A stretch of DNA of 61,798 bases from an uncultured Bacteroidales bacterium (GCA_946409645.1 CAMJXE010000010.1:1-61798); one strand, 5' to 3'; counted from the first letter of the stretch, positions 8,401-17,636 are shown. Made by a program: numbers and translations. The notes: generated by a model not told the origin, from the sequence alone.

Positions 8401-8859
8401 TCCCTGTTGCGTAAGGTCACGCGAAACAGTTCCACGTACTTCGAATCCCGTCAGTACTGGGTGGAAGCTTACTCTGTGGAACAGGAGTTCCGTTTGCAGC
8501 TCATGAACAAATTTACAGCGTCGTTAAAGGGGCTATTTGCTTACAAAGAAAATAGAGAAGGAGAGGAGAAACTGCATCGATACCATGCGGATTTGTCGCT
8601 TTTATATCGCGTCTTAAATAAAGGAACAATCTCAATATCAACAGAGTATGTCTATATGAAGGGTAATGTCGCTCAGAATTCCACCGTCTCTTACTTCATG
8701 TTGGATGGGCTCAACATGGGGAGTAACCTTCTTTGGACTCTTTCGGGTCAAATCTCTGTTACTCAGTTTCTTCAGGTCGCTGTTCAGTACCAAGGTCGTG
8801 CCATGCAAAGACATGCCGTCATCCATACCGGAAACCTCACTTTGAATGCTTTGTTTTAG
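5410..8859 (+). CDS. Large outer-membrane beta-barrel protein of unknown function (1149 aa)
   Basis: A signal peptide (residues 1-22, MRKLLLLFVTILLMLCAAESRA) precedes a mature protein that I cannot assign to a named family. The first third is periplasmic-type sequence containing the segment GSERVYIDGQLLTRGAENDY with a following DYNTAELTFT, a motif found in several large Bacteroidota surface proteins, including parts of SprA. The remaining two thirds alternate polar and aromatic residues every second position (QYDFNYFNRV, YWVEAYSVEQEF), as expected for many transmembrane beta-strands, and it ends in an aromatic-terminated strand (GNLTLNALF). The start is the ATG at 5410; the adjacent TTG is not needed. 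It is transcribed toward the T9SS operon, but a 293-bp gap holding another promoter separates them. At 1149 residues it is too short to be SprA/Sov (more than 2000 residues). Confidence 0.75.
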   Translation: MRKLLLLFVTILLMLCAAESRAQNTGTWRVKHLVADSLTIHLDTLSIVPQSFQIQEVKRNQYRLDPLSATLTLLDSTLLGQRIFLQYQVFAFDLTQPVAHKTPLSIEPRRTQHQIAEYPITSVYEVLNDHELYTNGAISRGVSVGNNQDLVLNSSLNLQVSGKLSDDVEIMASVSDKNIPIQPEGNTQVLQDISSIFITLKIKEMSVINAGDVTWVATNDNFLRVSRNMLGLNAKVLSEPTSKAKMINEAGGGVAKGKFSRQQITVQNGVQGPYKLYGADGEVSISIVAGSERVYIDGQLLTRGAENDYTMDYNTAELTFTPKLLITSEKRVIVEFEYSNRHYSRYNLFTHNEIEISGARPLKFYLNVFHEQDMKNRSIQPELTPANMRFLAALGDAGGTAYFPYFDTAAYSPDRIQYEKIDTLYNNNIYTIYKYSTNKDAVLYNPDFSYMGSNKGNYKLVSSTSNGRVFEWVSPVNDVPQGDYEPVLTLTAPTSQQMATFGFEYAVRENTSIQTEVALSHYDKNTFSKKDRNDDIGFAYLLNISDVERFASRNDTVPWLLRSRVQLQFLHKYFTPFESFREVEFARQYNLATDYAENRSEWMTQAEIALSKQKKHLLQYDFNYFNRVGEVYAFRNELFTDDYWQTWHLQSRTSYLNTHDSIQRSRYLVSRLQFSKKMQYLSVGVDNLLEYNMFRNTITDSIRLNSYSFNEMNATIQSPEKADHQFLAGYKNRVEWTPDGEVLRRHLMIHEVRAQYRFAQIRNQSFSLNATYRHQSLFDSLSHPNSEHYFVGNLQYTGRFLRNTLIINTYYETGSGMELRKTYTFIKVAKGQGTHVWNDYNGNGIEELDEFEIAMFPDQADYVKVWIAGTDYVNVWQNQWTQSLQLRPAAAWGNKQGFRKFLSRFSDILTINALLKHKTRMFNPFPKMGEDSNLVANRMNLSNTFSFNNSSSVFAFDIITQTNVNTQFLYYGLETNRVNSQELILKSLPVEQFYIQTSLLRKVTRNSSTYFESRQYWVEAYSVEQEFRLQLMNKFTASLKGLFAYKENREGEEKLHRYHADLSLLYRVLNKGTISISTEYVYMKGNVAQNSTVSYFMLDGLNMGSNLLWTLSGQISVTQFLQVAVQYQGRAMQRHAVIHTGNLTLNALF

Positions 8860-8992
8860 TTAAGATATTTGTTGTCAATAAATTATACACAAATATTAAT
8901 CTAAAATATTGATTTATAGACTTTTGTTTATATCGGGAGTTATAATTTTACTAAAATTGTAAAATTAGGTGAGACAATTCAAAAAAATATGC

Positions 8993-9000
8993 TATTTTTG
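8993..9000 (+). promoter_or_regulatory. -7 element for the porP-gldKLMN operon
   Basis: TATTTTTG is a perfect TAnnTTTG in an AT-rich 293-bp intergenic region (8860-9152). It implies a leader of about 145 bases before porP, containing the 31-codon frame at 9061. No convincing -33 is seen. Confidence 0.6.
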
Positions 9001-9060
9001 GCGATTCAAAAAATTAGGCTAAAAATGTATTGTGTAACTTTTTGATGAGAAGAATCGTAT

Positions 9061-9156
9061 ATGAAAGGAAAAACTATTTTTGAGACGGTAAAAAGGTTGC
9101 TTAGTACATTGATGGTCAGTGTGTTAATGTATAAAACAATTCTTATAAAGATATGA
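9061..9156 (+). CDS. Possible 31-aa leader peptide overlapping the porP start (ATGA)
   Basis: ATG at 9061 opens 31 codons; its TGA (9154-9156) overlaps the porP ATG (9153-9155) in an ATGA arrangement typical of translational coupling. The predicted peptide is basic at the N-terminus and hydrophobic in its second half (LLSTLMVSVLMYKTILIKI), compatible with a tiny membrane peptide. No homologue is known to me. The AT-rich leader makes chance frames easy, so this remains a candidate. Confidence 0.3.
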   Translation: MKGKTIFETVKRLLSTLMVSVLMYKTILIKI

Positions 9157-10202
9157 GGAAACATGTACAAAAAGTTGGTCTGTTAGTGCTCTTGGCAATG
9201 TCTGCGATGATGTCAGGTTTTGCTCAAGATGATGCACAATTTACCTTTTTTCCGTGGGTAACGTCCTATTACAACGCCGGCGGAATAGGGGAGCAGAGTA
9301 ATACGTTGTGCTTCACTGCCGATTACAACAACAAGTATTTGGGCTGGGGAGATCTTTCTACAACGGCAATCAATAACGACTCTGCGGCCCGAACAGCACC
9401 GCAGGACTTTCTTTTTAGTATAGAGTCATATCTACGTAAGCTTCATGGTTCAATCGGTGTGACATTGGTGCACGACCAGATCGGTTATTATAAGAATACA
9501 GCGGTGAAGATCGGTTATGCGTATAAATTGCGCGTTGGCGGCGGTAATCTCGGCATCGGTGCGCAAGTTTCGTTGTATAACCAAACGATTGACAATAGCG
9601 GTTTCCGTCCCATTATTGACGGCGACCCTGTTTTAGAAGGTTTATCAGAATCTACACTCGATATGGACTTCAACTTTGGTGTGATGTACAAATCAGACCA
9701 ATGGTATGCAGGTTTGGGGTGGACGCAGATCTTAGCGGCGTTCGACACTACTCAGTCCATAATCAGATTGTCGGGAGACAGGGGCACACACCGTTCGTCG
9801 CAGCTTTATTTGCACGGCGGTTACACTTGGATACTGCCATTCAACCCCAATTGGGAGTTGATACCACAGGCTATGGTGAAAACCGATTTCAAGAAAGTCC
9901 AATGGGAGATCCTCGCACTTGCTCGTTATAACGGTGTTTTCTGGGGCGGTGTTGGCTACCGTTTCCAGGATGTGGCATCACTCGCCTTCGGCGCTCGCCC
10001 GTTCTACAACTCTTCCAATATCTATTTGAAGGGACTGGACGTGGGCGTTTCATACGGCATTCCCACCAACTCCCTCGCATATAAAAAGCACCGCAGCTTC
10101 GGTGATGTGGAGGTCGTGGTGCGCTATTGCTTCGATATTTACAAGCCTGAAGTCTTCTCTGGATACGGCAATTCACGTTATATTTACAAGAACAGATACT
10201 AA
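9153..10202 (+). CDS. porP: PorP/SprF family type IX secretion outer-membrane protein
   Basis: 349 residues with a signal peptide (about 1-24, cleaved near SGFAQ) and the PorP/SprF pattern: an N-terminal QFTFFPWVTSYYNAGG segment, a central barrel with NFGVMYKSDQWYAGLGWTQI, and a C-terminal ending with multiple aromatic strands. PorP-type proteins are outer-membrane beta-barrels tied to the PorK/PorN ring of the T9SS. The position directly before gldK, in the order porP-K-L-M-N, is the conserved arrangement in Porphyromonas. The gap to gldK is 53 bp. Confidence 0.92.
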   Translation: MRKHVQKVGLLVLLAMSAMMSGFAQDDAQFTFFPWVTSYYNAGGIGEQSNTLCFTADYNNKYLGWGDLSTTAINNDSAARTAPQDFLFSIESYLRKLHGSIGVTLVHDQIGYYKNTAVKIGYAYKLRVGGGNLGIGAQVSLYNQTIDNSGFRPIIDGDPVLEGLSESTLDMDFNFGVMYKSDQWYAGLGWTQILAAFDTTQSIIRLSGDRGTHRSSQLYLHGGYTWILPFNPNWELIPQAMVKTDFKKVQWEILALARYNGVFWGGVGYRFQDVASLAFGARPFYNSSNIYLKGLDVGVSYGIPTNSLAYKKHRSFGDVEVVVRYCFDIYKPEVFSGYGNSRYIYKNRY

Positions 10203-10255
10203 AATTAACAAGATAGCGTTAATATCCATATTTTGAAATTATAAAATTGAACAAT

Positions 10256-11686
10256 ATGAAACGGGTAATCATTTTTCTATTAGCGGCATTTGTGTTAGTG
10301 GTGTCGTGTAAGAATGGCGGCGACGGTCAGCTCGTCGGCGTTAAGGACCGTCCGGAATTTTCCGATTTGGAGCCCTTCGGAATGGTCTATATCCCCACCG
10401 GTCACTATGTGATGGGTGGCGGTGATCAGGACGTTCCGTTCGCTTTGACCCAACAGTCCAAAAATGTTACGGTTGCGGCTGTTTGGATGGACGAGACGGA
10501 AATCACCAACAACGAATACCGTCAGTTCGTGTATTGGGTGCGCGACTCTATCGCACATACTCTCCTTGGTGACGCAGAAATCACGGAAGAGGAGAAGTAT
10601 GGTCACTACAAGAAATACACAAAGGGTGAAAATGAAGGTGAAATTATTGAACCTAAGCTGATTAACTGGAAAGAGAAGATTCCTTGGGATTCTGATAACG
10701 AGGAGGTTCAATCCGCTCTTTCTCCGCTGTTCAGCAAGCTAAACACCCGCTACTACCATTATAGCTCGAACCGCATGAATATTTCGATGCTTAATTATGA
10801 GTATTGGTGGTATGATTACCGCAACTACAGGAATCCCAAGAATCCTGACGAATTCGGAGCGTCATTCAAGGAATTCGACAAAGAGGGCAACGACCTTGGC
10901 GGTATCTATGCCAATCGTCCCAGCAGTATGGGCAATGGCTATCAACGCTTCATCAAGCATGAAGTCGTGAATATATATCCCGATACTTTGTGCTGGGCTC
11001 ATGACTTCGTCTATTCCTACAACGAGCCGATGGTTATGAACTACTTCAACAACCCGCAATACGACAATTATCCTGTCGTTGGTGTGAGCTGGCGCCAGGC
11101 AAAAGCTTTCTCCTTCTGGAGAACCCAACTCCGTATGTCATGGCTGGCAGGTAAGTCATACGCATGGGAACATGAGTTCCGTTTGCCCACAGAGGCAGAA
11201 TGGGAATGGGGTGCTCGCGGTGGTAATGCACTCGTCTCCTACCCGTGGGGCGGTCCTTACACCACCAACCGTAACGGCTGTTTCTTGAGCAACTTCAAAC
11301 CCCAACGCGGTAACTATATTGCAGATGACAATTTCTATCCAGGCATCGTGGCTCACTATCATCCCAACGATTGGGGATTGTTCGATATGAGTGGCAATGT
11401 CGCTGAATGGTGCGAAGATGCGTACGATGAGGCTGCTACCAACTACACCCACGACATGAATCCGGTTTACGTCTATTATGCTACAAAGGATGACTCCCCG
11501 GAGAAGAAGAGAAAAGTGATTCGTGGTGGCTCTTGGAAAGACGTCAGCTACTACACGACGGTTTATGCGAGAACCTACGAATATCAGGATACATGTAAAT
11601 CCTACGTCGGTTTCCGTAATGTGCAACCTTATATGGGCCGTCAGAGAGGCGACAACAACAGCAAGAACGCCTCCCACGTTTACTAA
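10256..11686 (+). CDS. gldK: T9SS ring lipoprotein GldK/PorK
   Basis: 476 residues from ATG 10256; the TTG three codons earlier would break the signal peptide start. The lipoprotein signal MKRVIIFLLAAFVLVVSC has the lipid-anchored Cys at 18. The rest is a formylglycine-generating-enzyme-like (FGE-sulfatase) fold, shown by TEITNNEYRQFVYWV, VVGVSWRQAKAFSFW, FRLPTEAEWEWGARGG, WGLFDMSGNVAEWCEDAYD and IRGGSWKD. GldK forms a large periplasmic ring with GldN under the outer membrane. It is a structural protein, and no sulfatase target is nearby. It is the second gene of the T9SS operon. Confidence 0.95.
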   Translation: MKRVIIFLLAAFVLVVSCKNGGDGQLVGVKDRPEFSDLEPFGMVYIPTGHYVMGGGDQDVPFALTQQSKNVTVAAVWMDETEITNNEYRQFVYWVRDSIAHTLLGDAEITEEEKYGHYKKYTKGENEGEIIEPKLINWKEKIPWDSDNEEVQSALSPLFSKLNTRYYHYSSNRMNISMLNYEYWWYDYRNYRNPKNPDEFGASFKEFDKEGNDLGGIYANRPSSMGNGYQRFIKHEVVNIYPDTLCWAHDFVYSYNEPMVMNYFNNPQYDNYPVVGVSWRQAKAFSFWRTQLRMSWLAGKSYAWEHEFRLPTEAEWEWGARGGNALVSYPWGGPYTTNRNGCFLSNFKPQRGNYIADDNFYPGIVAHYHPNDWGLFDMSGNVAEWCEDAYDEAATNYTHDMNPVYVYYATKDDSPEKKRKVIRGGSWKDVSYYTTVYARTYEYQDTCKSYVGFRNVQPYMGRQRGDNNSKNASHVY

Positions 11687-11747
11687 ACAATCATTCGGAA
11701 TAAAAAAACAATAAACATAAATCATTAACTTAAAAAATTCAAACAAA

Positions 11748-12494
11748 ATGAGTAAAATTGATCAATTAGTCAGATCGAAGGGTTACAAGAACTTTATGGC
11801 AAAGTTGTACGGTTGGGGTGCCGCCGTCGTCATCATGGGTGCTTTGTTCAAAATCTTGCACTTACCCGGCGCTAACGCCATGCTGATCGCAGGTATGACC
11901 GTTGAGTCTATCATCTTCTTCTTCTCCGCTTTCGAGCCTCTGCATGTGGAATACAATTGGGCTCTGGTTTATCCAGAATTGGCTACGGGTTTGGATATTG
12001 AACTCGAAGAGGGCGACAAGAAATCCCGCCGCGAGAAGAAACAATTGGCAAAGGGCGACGCACTCACTACCACGCAAGCCTTAGACAAAATGCTGGAAGA
12101 GGCAAAAATCGGTCCCGAACTGATGGAAAGCCTTGCATCTGGTATGCGTAACTTGAGCGACAATGCTCACAAATTGGCTGGTGTTTCCGACGCAGTTGTC
12201 TCTACTGACAACTATACCAGCAACTTGCAGAAAGCTTCCGAGTCTGTGCGTAATTTGACTTTGAAATATGACAAGGTTGCCGCTAACCTTGATACTGACG
12301 GTGGCGCTACCGCAGCTTATATCGAAAGCGTGAAGAGAGCTACGACCGCTGTCTCTCAATTGGCTGTCGCTTACGATCAAACAGCCAAGTCTATGGCTCA
12401 AACCAATAGCTTCAAGGCTGAAATGGATAAATTAACCGCCAATATCTCCAAGTTGAGCAATGTTTATGGTAACATGCTCGCTGCAATGAAATAA
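11748..12494 (+). CDS. gldL: T9SS inner-membrane motor protein GldL/PorL
   Basis: 248 residues. Two transmembrane helices (about 20-38 and 42-62) carry the family's conserved segment MTVESIIFFFSAFEP, with a glutamate (E53) inside the second helix; the equivalent residue is thought to couple proton flow to rotation. The cytoplasmic remainder is helical with repeated LSDNAHKLAGVSD and YTSNLQKASESVRNLT segments. GldL forms a pentamer around a GldM dimer and energises the T9SS. The gap to gldM is 48 bp. Confidence 0.95.
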   Translation: MSKIDQLVRSKGYKNFMAKLYGWGAAVVIMGALFKILHLPGANAMLIAGMTVESIIFFFSAFEPLHVEYNWALVYPELATGLDIELEEGDKKSRREKKQLAKGDALTTTQALDKMLEEAKIGPELMESLASGMRNLSDNAHKLAGVSDAVVSTDNYTSNLQKASESVRNLTLKYDKVAANLDTDGGATAAYIESVKRATTAVSQLAVAYDQTAKSMAQTNSFKAEMDKLTANISKLSNVYGNMLAAMK

Positions 12495-12542
12495 TTCTCC
12501 TTTAGTTCAAAACCATTACTAACTAAAAAAATTATTTGAGAT

Positions 12543-14159
12543 ATGGGTGCAACAAATTGTCCGGAAACCCCGAGACAGAAAATGATTCAAATGATGTACT
12601 TGGTGTACACCGCTATGTTGGCATTGAACGTTTCTGCGGAAATTTTGAACGCCTTCGTGGTCGTGGACGACACCTTGGTGACATCTACCAACATCGCAGC
12701 CAACCAGAACTCCAACGACTATCAGTGGTTCCTGGGTCAGAAGACGATTTTGGGTGCGAAAGTTGACGAAGCTTACAATAAGGCTCAGATTCTGAAGAAA
12801 GAATCCGATGCTATGGTGAAATTCATTGAAAAAATGCGCAATGAACTTATTTTCGCGGTTGACGGTGACTCCCTTACGGATGGCAAAAAAGGACCTAAGG
12901 AGCTGAAAACTGTCGCCACTATCGTCAAAAAAGATAATTTCGATGTCCCTACCGATTTCATGATTCGTCAGGGTAATGCAAAAAAACTGAAGGATGAGAT
13001 CAAGAAATACAAGGCCAATATCCTTAAGCTCGCCAAAAAGGAAGACCAAAAACGCCTTGAAGAAGGTATGGGACTGAATGTGGATGCTACTTATACCAAG
13101 GACATGAACACCGTCTCTTGGGAGCTTCATAACTTCGACCATATCATCGCTGCCGCTTCCGCAACACTGTTGAACAAGATGATAGGTGAAGTGAAAAACG
13201 CTGAATCCATGATGCTGAACTACTTGAAGGCATCTATCAGCGCCGACGACTTCAAGTTCGACCAAGTAAATGGTCGCTCCATCCCGAAATCACAGATGGT
13301 ATTCTCCGGCGACTCCTACGAGGCCGATATCATCGTGGCTGCTTACGACAGCAAGTCCACCCCTGAAGTTTGGTACAAAATGGGTGCGGACACGTTGACG
13401 GAAGAGGGACTCGGCGGTGCTACCAAGTTGGAGGGCGAGAACGGTCTTGTGAAACTGAAAATCGGTACCGGTGGTACAGGTGAACAGAAATATGCTGGTT
13501 TGATCAAAGTGGTTGGTCCTGGCGGTGAGGCTAAATATTACGGTTTCAAGGATAAATATACAGTGTTGACTCCTTCTGCTACCATCGCAGCTGACAAGAT
13601 GAATGTGCTGTATGCAGGTATTTCCAACCCTGTTTCCGTCTCTGGTCCCGTTGCTCCCGACAAGCTCAGCGTCTCCTTCCCGGGGTGTAATGCTTCCTCT
13701 CAAGGCGGTGGTAAATTCAACGTGAGCGTACCTGCCAGCTTGATTGGTAAGACAGTCGAAGCAACCGTTGCCGCTAAGGTCGGCGAGTCCACCAAAACTT
13801 TGGGACAAACTACTTTCCGAGTGAAGAAAGTTCCGGATCCGCGTGCCGTTTTGGGTGCTAATATCCGCGGTGGTAAACGCGCCAAAGCCGAGTTGTTGGC
13901 TAACCCGTTGATCCGTGCCGCTATGGGCGACGATTTCGTCTATGACTTGAAATGGACTGTCAACTCTTACCGCGTCATTATCGTGAGCAAGGGTATGGAG
14001 GAACCTGCCATCGTTTGTCAGGGTAGCGCTTTGAGCGATAAAGCCAAGTCCGCTATTCAGAAGGCATCCTCTAACACGGTTATCTATTTCAGCGACATCA
14101 AGGTCTCCTCAGAGGCTGGAACTCGCACTTTGGACGAATTCTCAGTTCGTGTAAGATAG
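12543..14159 (+). CDS. gldM: T9SS motor/periplasmic shaft protein GldM/PorM
   Basis: 538 residues. The short cytoplasmic N-terminus (NCPETPRQKMIQMMYLVYTAML) runs into one transmembrane helix (about 17-38) containing LNVSAEILNAF, characteristic of GldM. The periplasmic part has a helical D1 domain followed by three beta-rich domains (about 220-538). GldM dimers span the periplasm and contact the GldK/GldN ring. It lies 25 bp before gldN, in the operon with porP, gldK and gldL. Confidence 0.95.
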   Translation: MGATNCPETPRQKMIQMMYLVYTAMLALNVSAEILNAFVVVDDTLVTSTNIAANQNSNDYQWFLGQKTILGAKVDEAYNKAQILKKESDAMVKFIEKMRNELIFAVDGDSLTDGKKGPKELKTVATIVKKDNFDVPTDFMIRQGNAKKLKDEIKKYKANILKLAKKEDQKRLEEGMGLNVDATYTKDMNTVSWELHNFDHIIAAASATLLNKMIGEVKNAESMMLNYLKASISADDFKFDQVNGRSIPKSQMVFSGDSYEADIIVAAYDSKSTPEVWYKMGADTLTEEGLGGATKLEGENGLVKLKIGTGGTGEQKYAGLIKVVGPGGEAKYYGFKDKYTVLTPSATIAADKMNVLYAGISNPVSVSGPVAPDKLSVSFPGCNASSQGGGKFNVSVPASLIGKTVEATVAAKVGESTKTLGQTTFRVKKVPDPRAVLGANIRGGKRAKAELLANPLIRAAMGDDFVYDLKWTVNSYRVIIVSKGMEEPAIVCQGSALSDKAKSAIQKASSNTVIYFSDIKVSSEAGTRTLDEFSVRVR

Positions 14160-14184
14160 TAATAATTAAAATAAAGACACAATT

Positions 14185-15129
14185 ATGAAAAAGTTGAAAT
14201 TAATCGCAATGATGTTACTGGCCGTCTCTTTTGCCTGTGCGCAAGAGGATGATTTCGACGGCAGTACGATGGAGCAACCTGTCCGCAAGCCGGTAGAAAT
14301 GCCGTGGGAGCAGGTGAATGTCGGAGACTTCGCCGATCCTATCGCTTACCCGCCGGTACGCCAGGCAGATGTAATGTATTATTGGACCATCTGGCGCACC
14401 ATCGATCTTCGAGAGAAGATCAATCACCCGCTATACTTCCCTACAGAAGTGCGCGGAACTTGGCGTAGCCTCGGTCAGACGATTTTCGACGCCATTGACT
14501 TCGATAACATAGAGAGAACGGAAGGTGTACTTCCTCTCTACAGTGATGAAATGTGCACGTTCCCCTATTCTCGCGAAGAACTTCCGGGAATTTTGGCGCA
14601 GACATACACCACGGCAGACTATGATTTGGAGACTGGTGAGGAAATCGGCACAAAAGAGCAGATTCTGCAATTTGAAGCCAAGGAGATTATTTCCTACAAT
14701 TTGAAGGAAGTTTGGTATTTCGACAAACAGTATTCCACTTTTAGGGTTCAAATCCTTGCGATTACACCTATTATCGAATACGAACGTCCGAACACCAATA
14801 CTGATATTTTCGATGATGAACAGGGTCAAGATGAAGAGGATGTCAAGGCCAATATGATGAAGAAACGCGTGGGTTTTATTTACTATAACGAACTTCGTCC
14901 CTTTTTGGCTAAACAAGAGGTCTTCAATGTCAAAAACAATGCCGCCCGCCTCTCGTTCGATGACCTGATCACCTGGAAACGTGATTTCTCCAGTTTGATT
15001 TATAAGGAGTCCAACGTATATGACCGCGATATACAGGATTATATCGCGAATTCCCGCGACCAACGTATCGAATCAGAACGTATTACTGACAAACTGCGTA
15101 ATTTCGAACACGATCTCTGGGAGTTTTAA
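14185..15129 (+). CDS. gldN: T9SS ring protein GldN/PorN
   Basis: 314 residues with a signal peptide (MKKLKLIAMMLLAVSFACAQ). The mature protein has the GldN hallmarks DVMYYWTIWRTIDLREKINHP near 55-75 and LYSDEMCTFPYSREE near 118. GldN joins GldK in the periplasmic ring of the T9SS. It is the last gene of the operon and is followed after 27 bases by a strong intrinsic terminator. A short acidic stretch (DDEQGQDEEDVK) in the middle is probably a surface loop. Confidence 0.94.
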   Translation: MKKLKLIAMMLLAVSFACAQEDDFDGSTMEQPVRKPVEMPWEQVNVGDFADPIAYPPVRQADVMYYWTIWRTIDLREKINHPLYFPTEVRGTWRSLGQTIFDAIDFDNIERTEGVLPLYSDEMCTFPYSREELPGILAQTYTTADYDLETGEEIGTKEQILQFEAKEIISYNLKEVWYFDKQYSTFRVQILAITPIIEYERPNTNTDIFDDEQGQDEEDVKANMMKKRVGFIYYNELRPFLAKQEVFNVKNNAARLSFDDLITWKRDFSSLIYKESNVYDRDIQDYIANSRDQRIESERITDKLRNFEHDLWEF

Positions 15130-15156
15130 TTCAAGACAACTTTTTCATAATTTCCA

Positions 15157-15190
15157 TAAAACGGATGTCTTCGGATGTCCGTTTTTTTTT
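15157..15190 (+). terminator. Intrinsic terminator of the T9SS operon (UUCG tetraloop)
   Basis: A 10-bp stem (AACGGATGTC / GATGTCCGTT, with two G-U pairs) is closed by a C(UUCG)G tetraloop and followed by nine T residues. It lies 27 bases after the gldN stop. Confidence 0.92.
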
Positions 15191-15341
15191 ATTTTAGCCA
15201 AAATCCGTTTTGAATTGTCAATATGTCGGATGTTGAATGCTAACAGCCCCCTGTTTTGGTTGTTAAATCGTTAGTTGACAGAATGTTGATAAAATTATTA
15301 GAAGAAAATATTTTTTATGTGCTACTATTCCAAATATTTTA

Positions 15342-15349
15342 TATCTTTG
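15342..15349 (+). promoter_or_regulatory. -7 element for recQ
   Basis: TATCTTTG is a perfect TAnnTTTG, 61 bases before the recQ ATG in an AT-rich intergenic region (15191-15410) that shows nothing else. Confidence 0.65.
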
Positions 15350-15410
15350 TACTTAAATTTTTTTTCGAGTAAGATACAGATTTATAGTCTAATATCTATA
15401 AAATAAAGGT

Positions 15411-17612
15411 ATGAAGAGAATTACGGATAAAGCCATTCATCAGACTTTGAAGACGGTTTTCGGTTTTGACACATTCAAGGGTGATCAGCTGAAAATCATC
15501 AAGACTTTATTGAAGGGGAAAGATTGTTTTGTGATAATGCCCACAGGCGGAGGAAAGTCCATGTGTTATCAGCTTCCGGCTTTGATGAGCGATGGTACGG
15601 CCATTGTCATCTCCCCATTGATCGCACTTATGAAGAATCAAGTAGATGCCATTCGGACCTTCGGCACCGATCGCGGCATTGCGCATTTCCTGAATTCTTC
15701 ACTTAACAAGGCAGAAATTGCAGAAGTGAAGAAGGATCTCATTTCAGGGAAGACGAAGCTGTTGTATGTCGCACCTGAATCGCTGACCAAAGAGGAGAAT
15801 GTGAACTTCTTCCAAGATGTTGATATTTCATTCTACGCCATTGATGAAGCGCATTGTATCTCCGAGTGGGGGCACGATTTCCGTCCTGAGTACCGCAATA
15901 TTCGTAAGATTATCCAACAAATCGGCAAGGATGTGCCGGTGATTGCTCTTACGGCAACCGCTACGCCCAAGGTTCAGAGTGACATTCAAAAGAACCTCGG
16001 CATGGACAAGGCCGAAGTCTTCATTTCTTCGTTTAATCGCCCGAATCTCTATTATGAAATTCGTGAAAAAACGAAAGATATTGATAAAGAGGTGGTTAAG
16101 TTTATTAAAAATCACCCTGGTAAATCCGGTATCATTTACTGTTTGAGTCGTAAGAAAGTGGAGGAGTTGGCTGTCCTGCTGCAGGAAAACGGCATCCGCG
16201 CATTGCCATATCACGCGGGTCTGGATTCGAAAACAAGGGTGCAGAACCAGGATGACTTTCTGATGGAAAAAGCAGACATTATTGTGGCGACCATCGCATT
16301 TGGTATGGGTATTGACAAACCTGACGTACGTTTCGTGATACACTACGACATGCCGAAAAGCTTGGAAGGCTACTATCAGGAAACAGGACGAGCAGGTAGA
16401 GATGATGGCGAGGGCCTATGCATCGCTTTCTATGATCAGAAAGACTTAAACAAATTGGAAAAATTCTCTGCTAAAAAGTCTGTTTCTGAGCAGGAAATCG
16501 TGAAACAGCTACTTGCTGAGACTGCTTCATACGCCGAATCCACCAACTGCCGCAGAAAGCATCTGTTGCACTACTTTGGTGAGAGTTATACCGAGGAAAA
16601 CTGTCATAATTGTGATAATTGCAACCACCCCAAGCCTAAAATGGACGCTTCCGAGCAAATTCAACTTCTTTTAGAGGTGATTTTGGCAGTGAAACAGCAA
16701 TTTAAAGAAGATCAGATTGTCGATATTATTTGCGGAAACAAAACCACTTCCATTTTAAAATTCCACCACGAAAAGCTGAAACAATTTGGCGAAGGAATGG
16801 ATTACGATGCGAAATTTTGGTCGAGCGTGGTGCGCGTTTCAATATTTGACGATTTGATTGTCAAGGATATAGAGAATTATGGCTTGCTGAAAATTACAGA
16901 TAAGGGTAAAAAATATATGACTAATCCTTATCCTATTATGGCCATTAAGCCCGTTACCGAAGAGGACGAGGATGATGATGAAGCTGTGGATGCAGTGGCC
17001 GGTAATGTGGAAGATGCTTTCGACACCGTGTTGTTCAGCCTGTTGAAAGACCTGCGCAAGACCATCTCCAAAGAGGAGAACCTGCCGCCGTTCATCATAT
17101 TCCAGGATCCTTCTTTGGAGGATATGTGCATCCAATACCCGATTACGATGGAGGAAATGACTCGCGTGGTGGGTGTCGGGCCAGGCAAGGCACAGAAATA
17201 CGGCCGCCGATTCATCGAACTCATCAAACAGTATGTGGAAGAGAACGAAATCGACCGCCCGCAAGATTTCGTGCTGAAAACCGTTGCTAAGAAATCCGCG
17301 AACAAACTCTTTATCATTCAAGGTATTGACCATAAAATCAGTTTCGAGGACATTGCCATTGCCAAAGGTTTGGACATGGACGAACTGCTCACCGAAATCG
17401 AACACATCGTGGCTTCTGGTTCGAAAATCGATATCTCCTACTATATTGACGAAGAGATTGAACCCTACCACCAGGAGGATATTATCGACTATTTCGCCAA
17501 TGCAGACACAGACTCCGCCGAGGAGGCCCTCCGCGTGCTGGGCGAGGACGAGTACACGATGGAAGAAGTCCGGATTATGCGAATCAAGTACCTTTCGGAT
17601 GTTGGTAATTAG
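15411..17612 (+). CDS. recQ: ATP-dependent DNA helicase RecQ
   Basis: 733 residues. RecQ is a 3'-5' helicase of recombination and fork repair. Walker A is PTGGGKS (44-50); the DEAH box is at 145-148 in [21 protein letters not shown]; motif VI is [10 protein letters not shown]. The RQC zinc site comprises [12 protein letters not shown] and CHNCDNC near 385-405. An acidic linker ([15 protein letters not shown]) leads into an HRDC domain (about 540-610), then a C-terminal helix-turn-helix-like extension ([23 protein letters not shown]). It is longer than E. coli RecQ (about 610 aa) because of this extension, which is usual in Bacteroidota. Its TAG stop is the first element of a heptamer array. 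Confidence 0.96.
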   Translation: MKRITDKAIHQTLKTVFGFDTFKGDQLKIIKTLLKGKDCFVIMPTGGGKSMCYQLPALMSDGTAIVISPLIALMKNQVDAIRTFGTDRGIAHFLNSSLNKAEIAEVKKDLISGKTKLLYVAPESLTKEENVNFFQDVDISFYAIDEAHCISEWGHDFRPEYRNIRKIIQQIGKDVPVIALTATATPKVQSDIQKNLGMDKAEVFISSFNRPNLYYEIREKTKDIDKEVVKFIKNHPGKSGIIYCLSRKKVEELAVLLQENGIRALPYHAGLDSKTRVQNQDDFLMEKADIIVATIAFGMGIDKPDVRFVIHYDMPKSLEGYYQETGRAGRDDGEGLCIAFYDQKDLNKLEKFSAKKSVSEQEIVKQLLAETASYAESTNCRRKHLLHYFGESYTEENCHNCDNCNHPKPKMDASEQIQLLLEVILAVKQQFKEDQIVDIICGNKTTSILKFHHEKLKQFGEGMDYDAKFWSSVVRVSIFDDLIVKDIENYGLLKITDKGKKYMTNPYPIMAIKPVTEEDEDDDEAVDAVAGNVEDAFDTVLFSLLKDLRKTISKEENLPPFIIFQDPSLEDMCIQYPITMEEMTRVVGVGPGKAQKYGRRFIELIKQYVEENEIDRPQDFVLKTVAKKSANKLFIIQGIDHKISFEDIAIAKGLDMDELLTEIEHIVASGSKIDISYYIDEEIEPYHQEDIIDYFANADTDSAEEALRVLGEDEYTMEEVRIMRIKYLSDVGN

Positions 17613-17636
17613 TGATTGGTGATTGGTGATTGGGGG
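17610..17636 (+). repeat. Heptamer array beginning at the recQ stop codon
   Basis: The stop TAG is followed directly by three exact copies of TGATTGG and a G run. Because 7 is not a multiple of 3, the TGA in each unit falls in a different reading frame. It is one of a family of intergenic 7/8-mer arrays in this window. Confidence 0.85.

Noticed and set aside
5410..8859. Assignment of the large outer-membrane protein as SprA/Sov
   Set aside because: It is about half the length of SprA/Sov and shares only a short motif. The rest does not resemble the translocon family.
10256..11686. Sulfatase-modifying (formylglycine-generating) enzyme
   Set aside because: The FGE-like fold belongs to the ring lipoprotein GldK. 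The lipoprotein signal and the porP-K-L-M-N order decide this.
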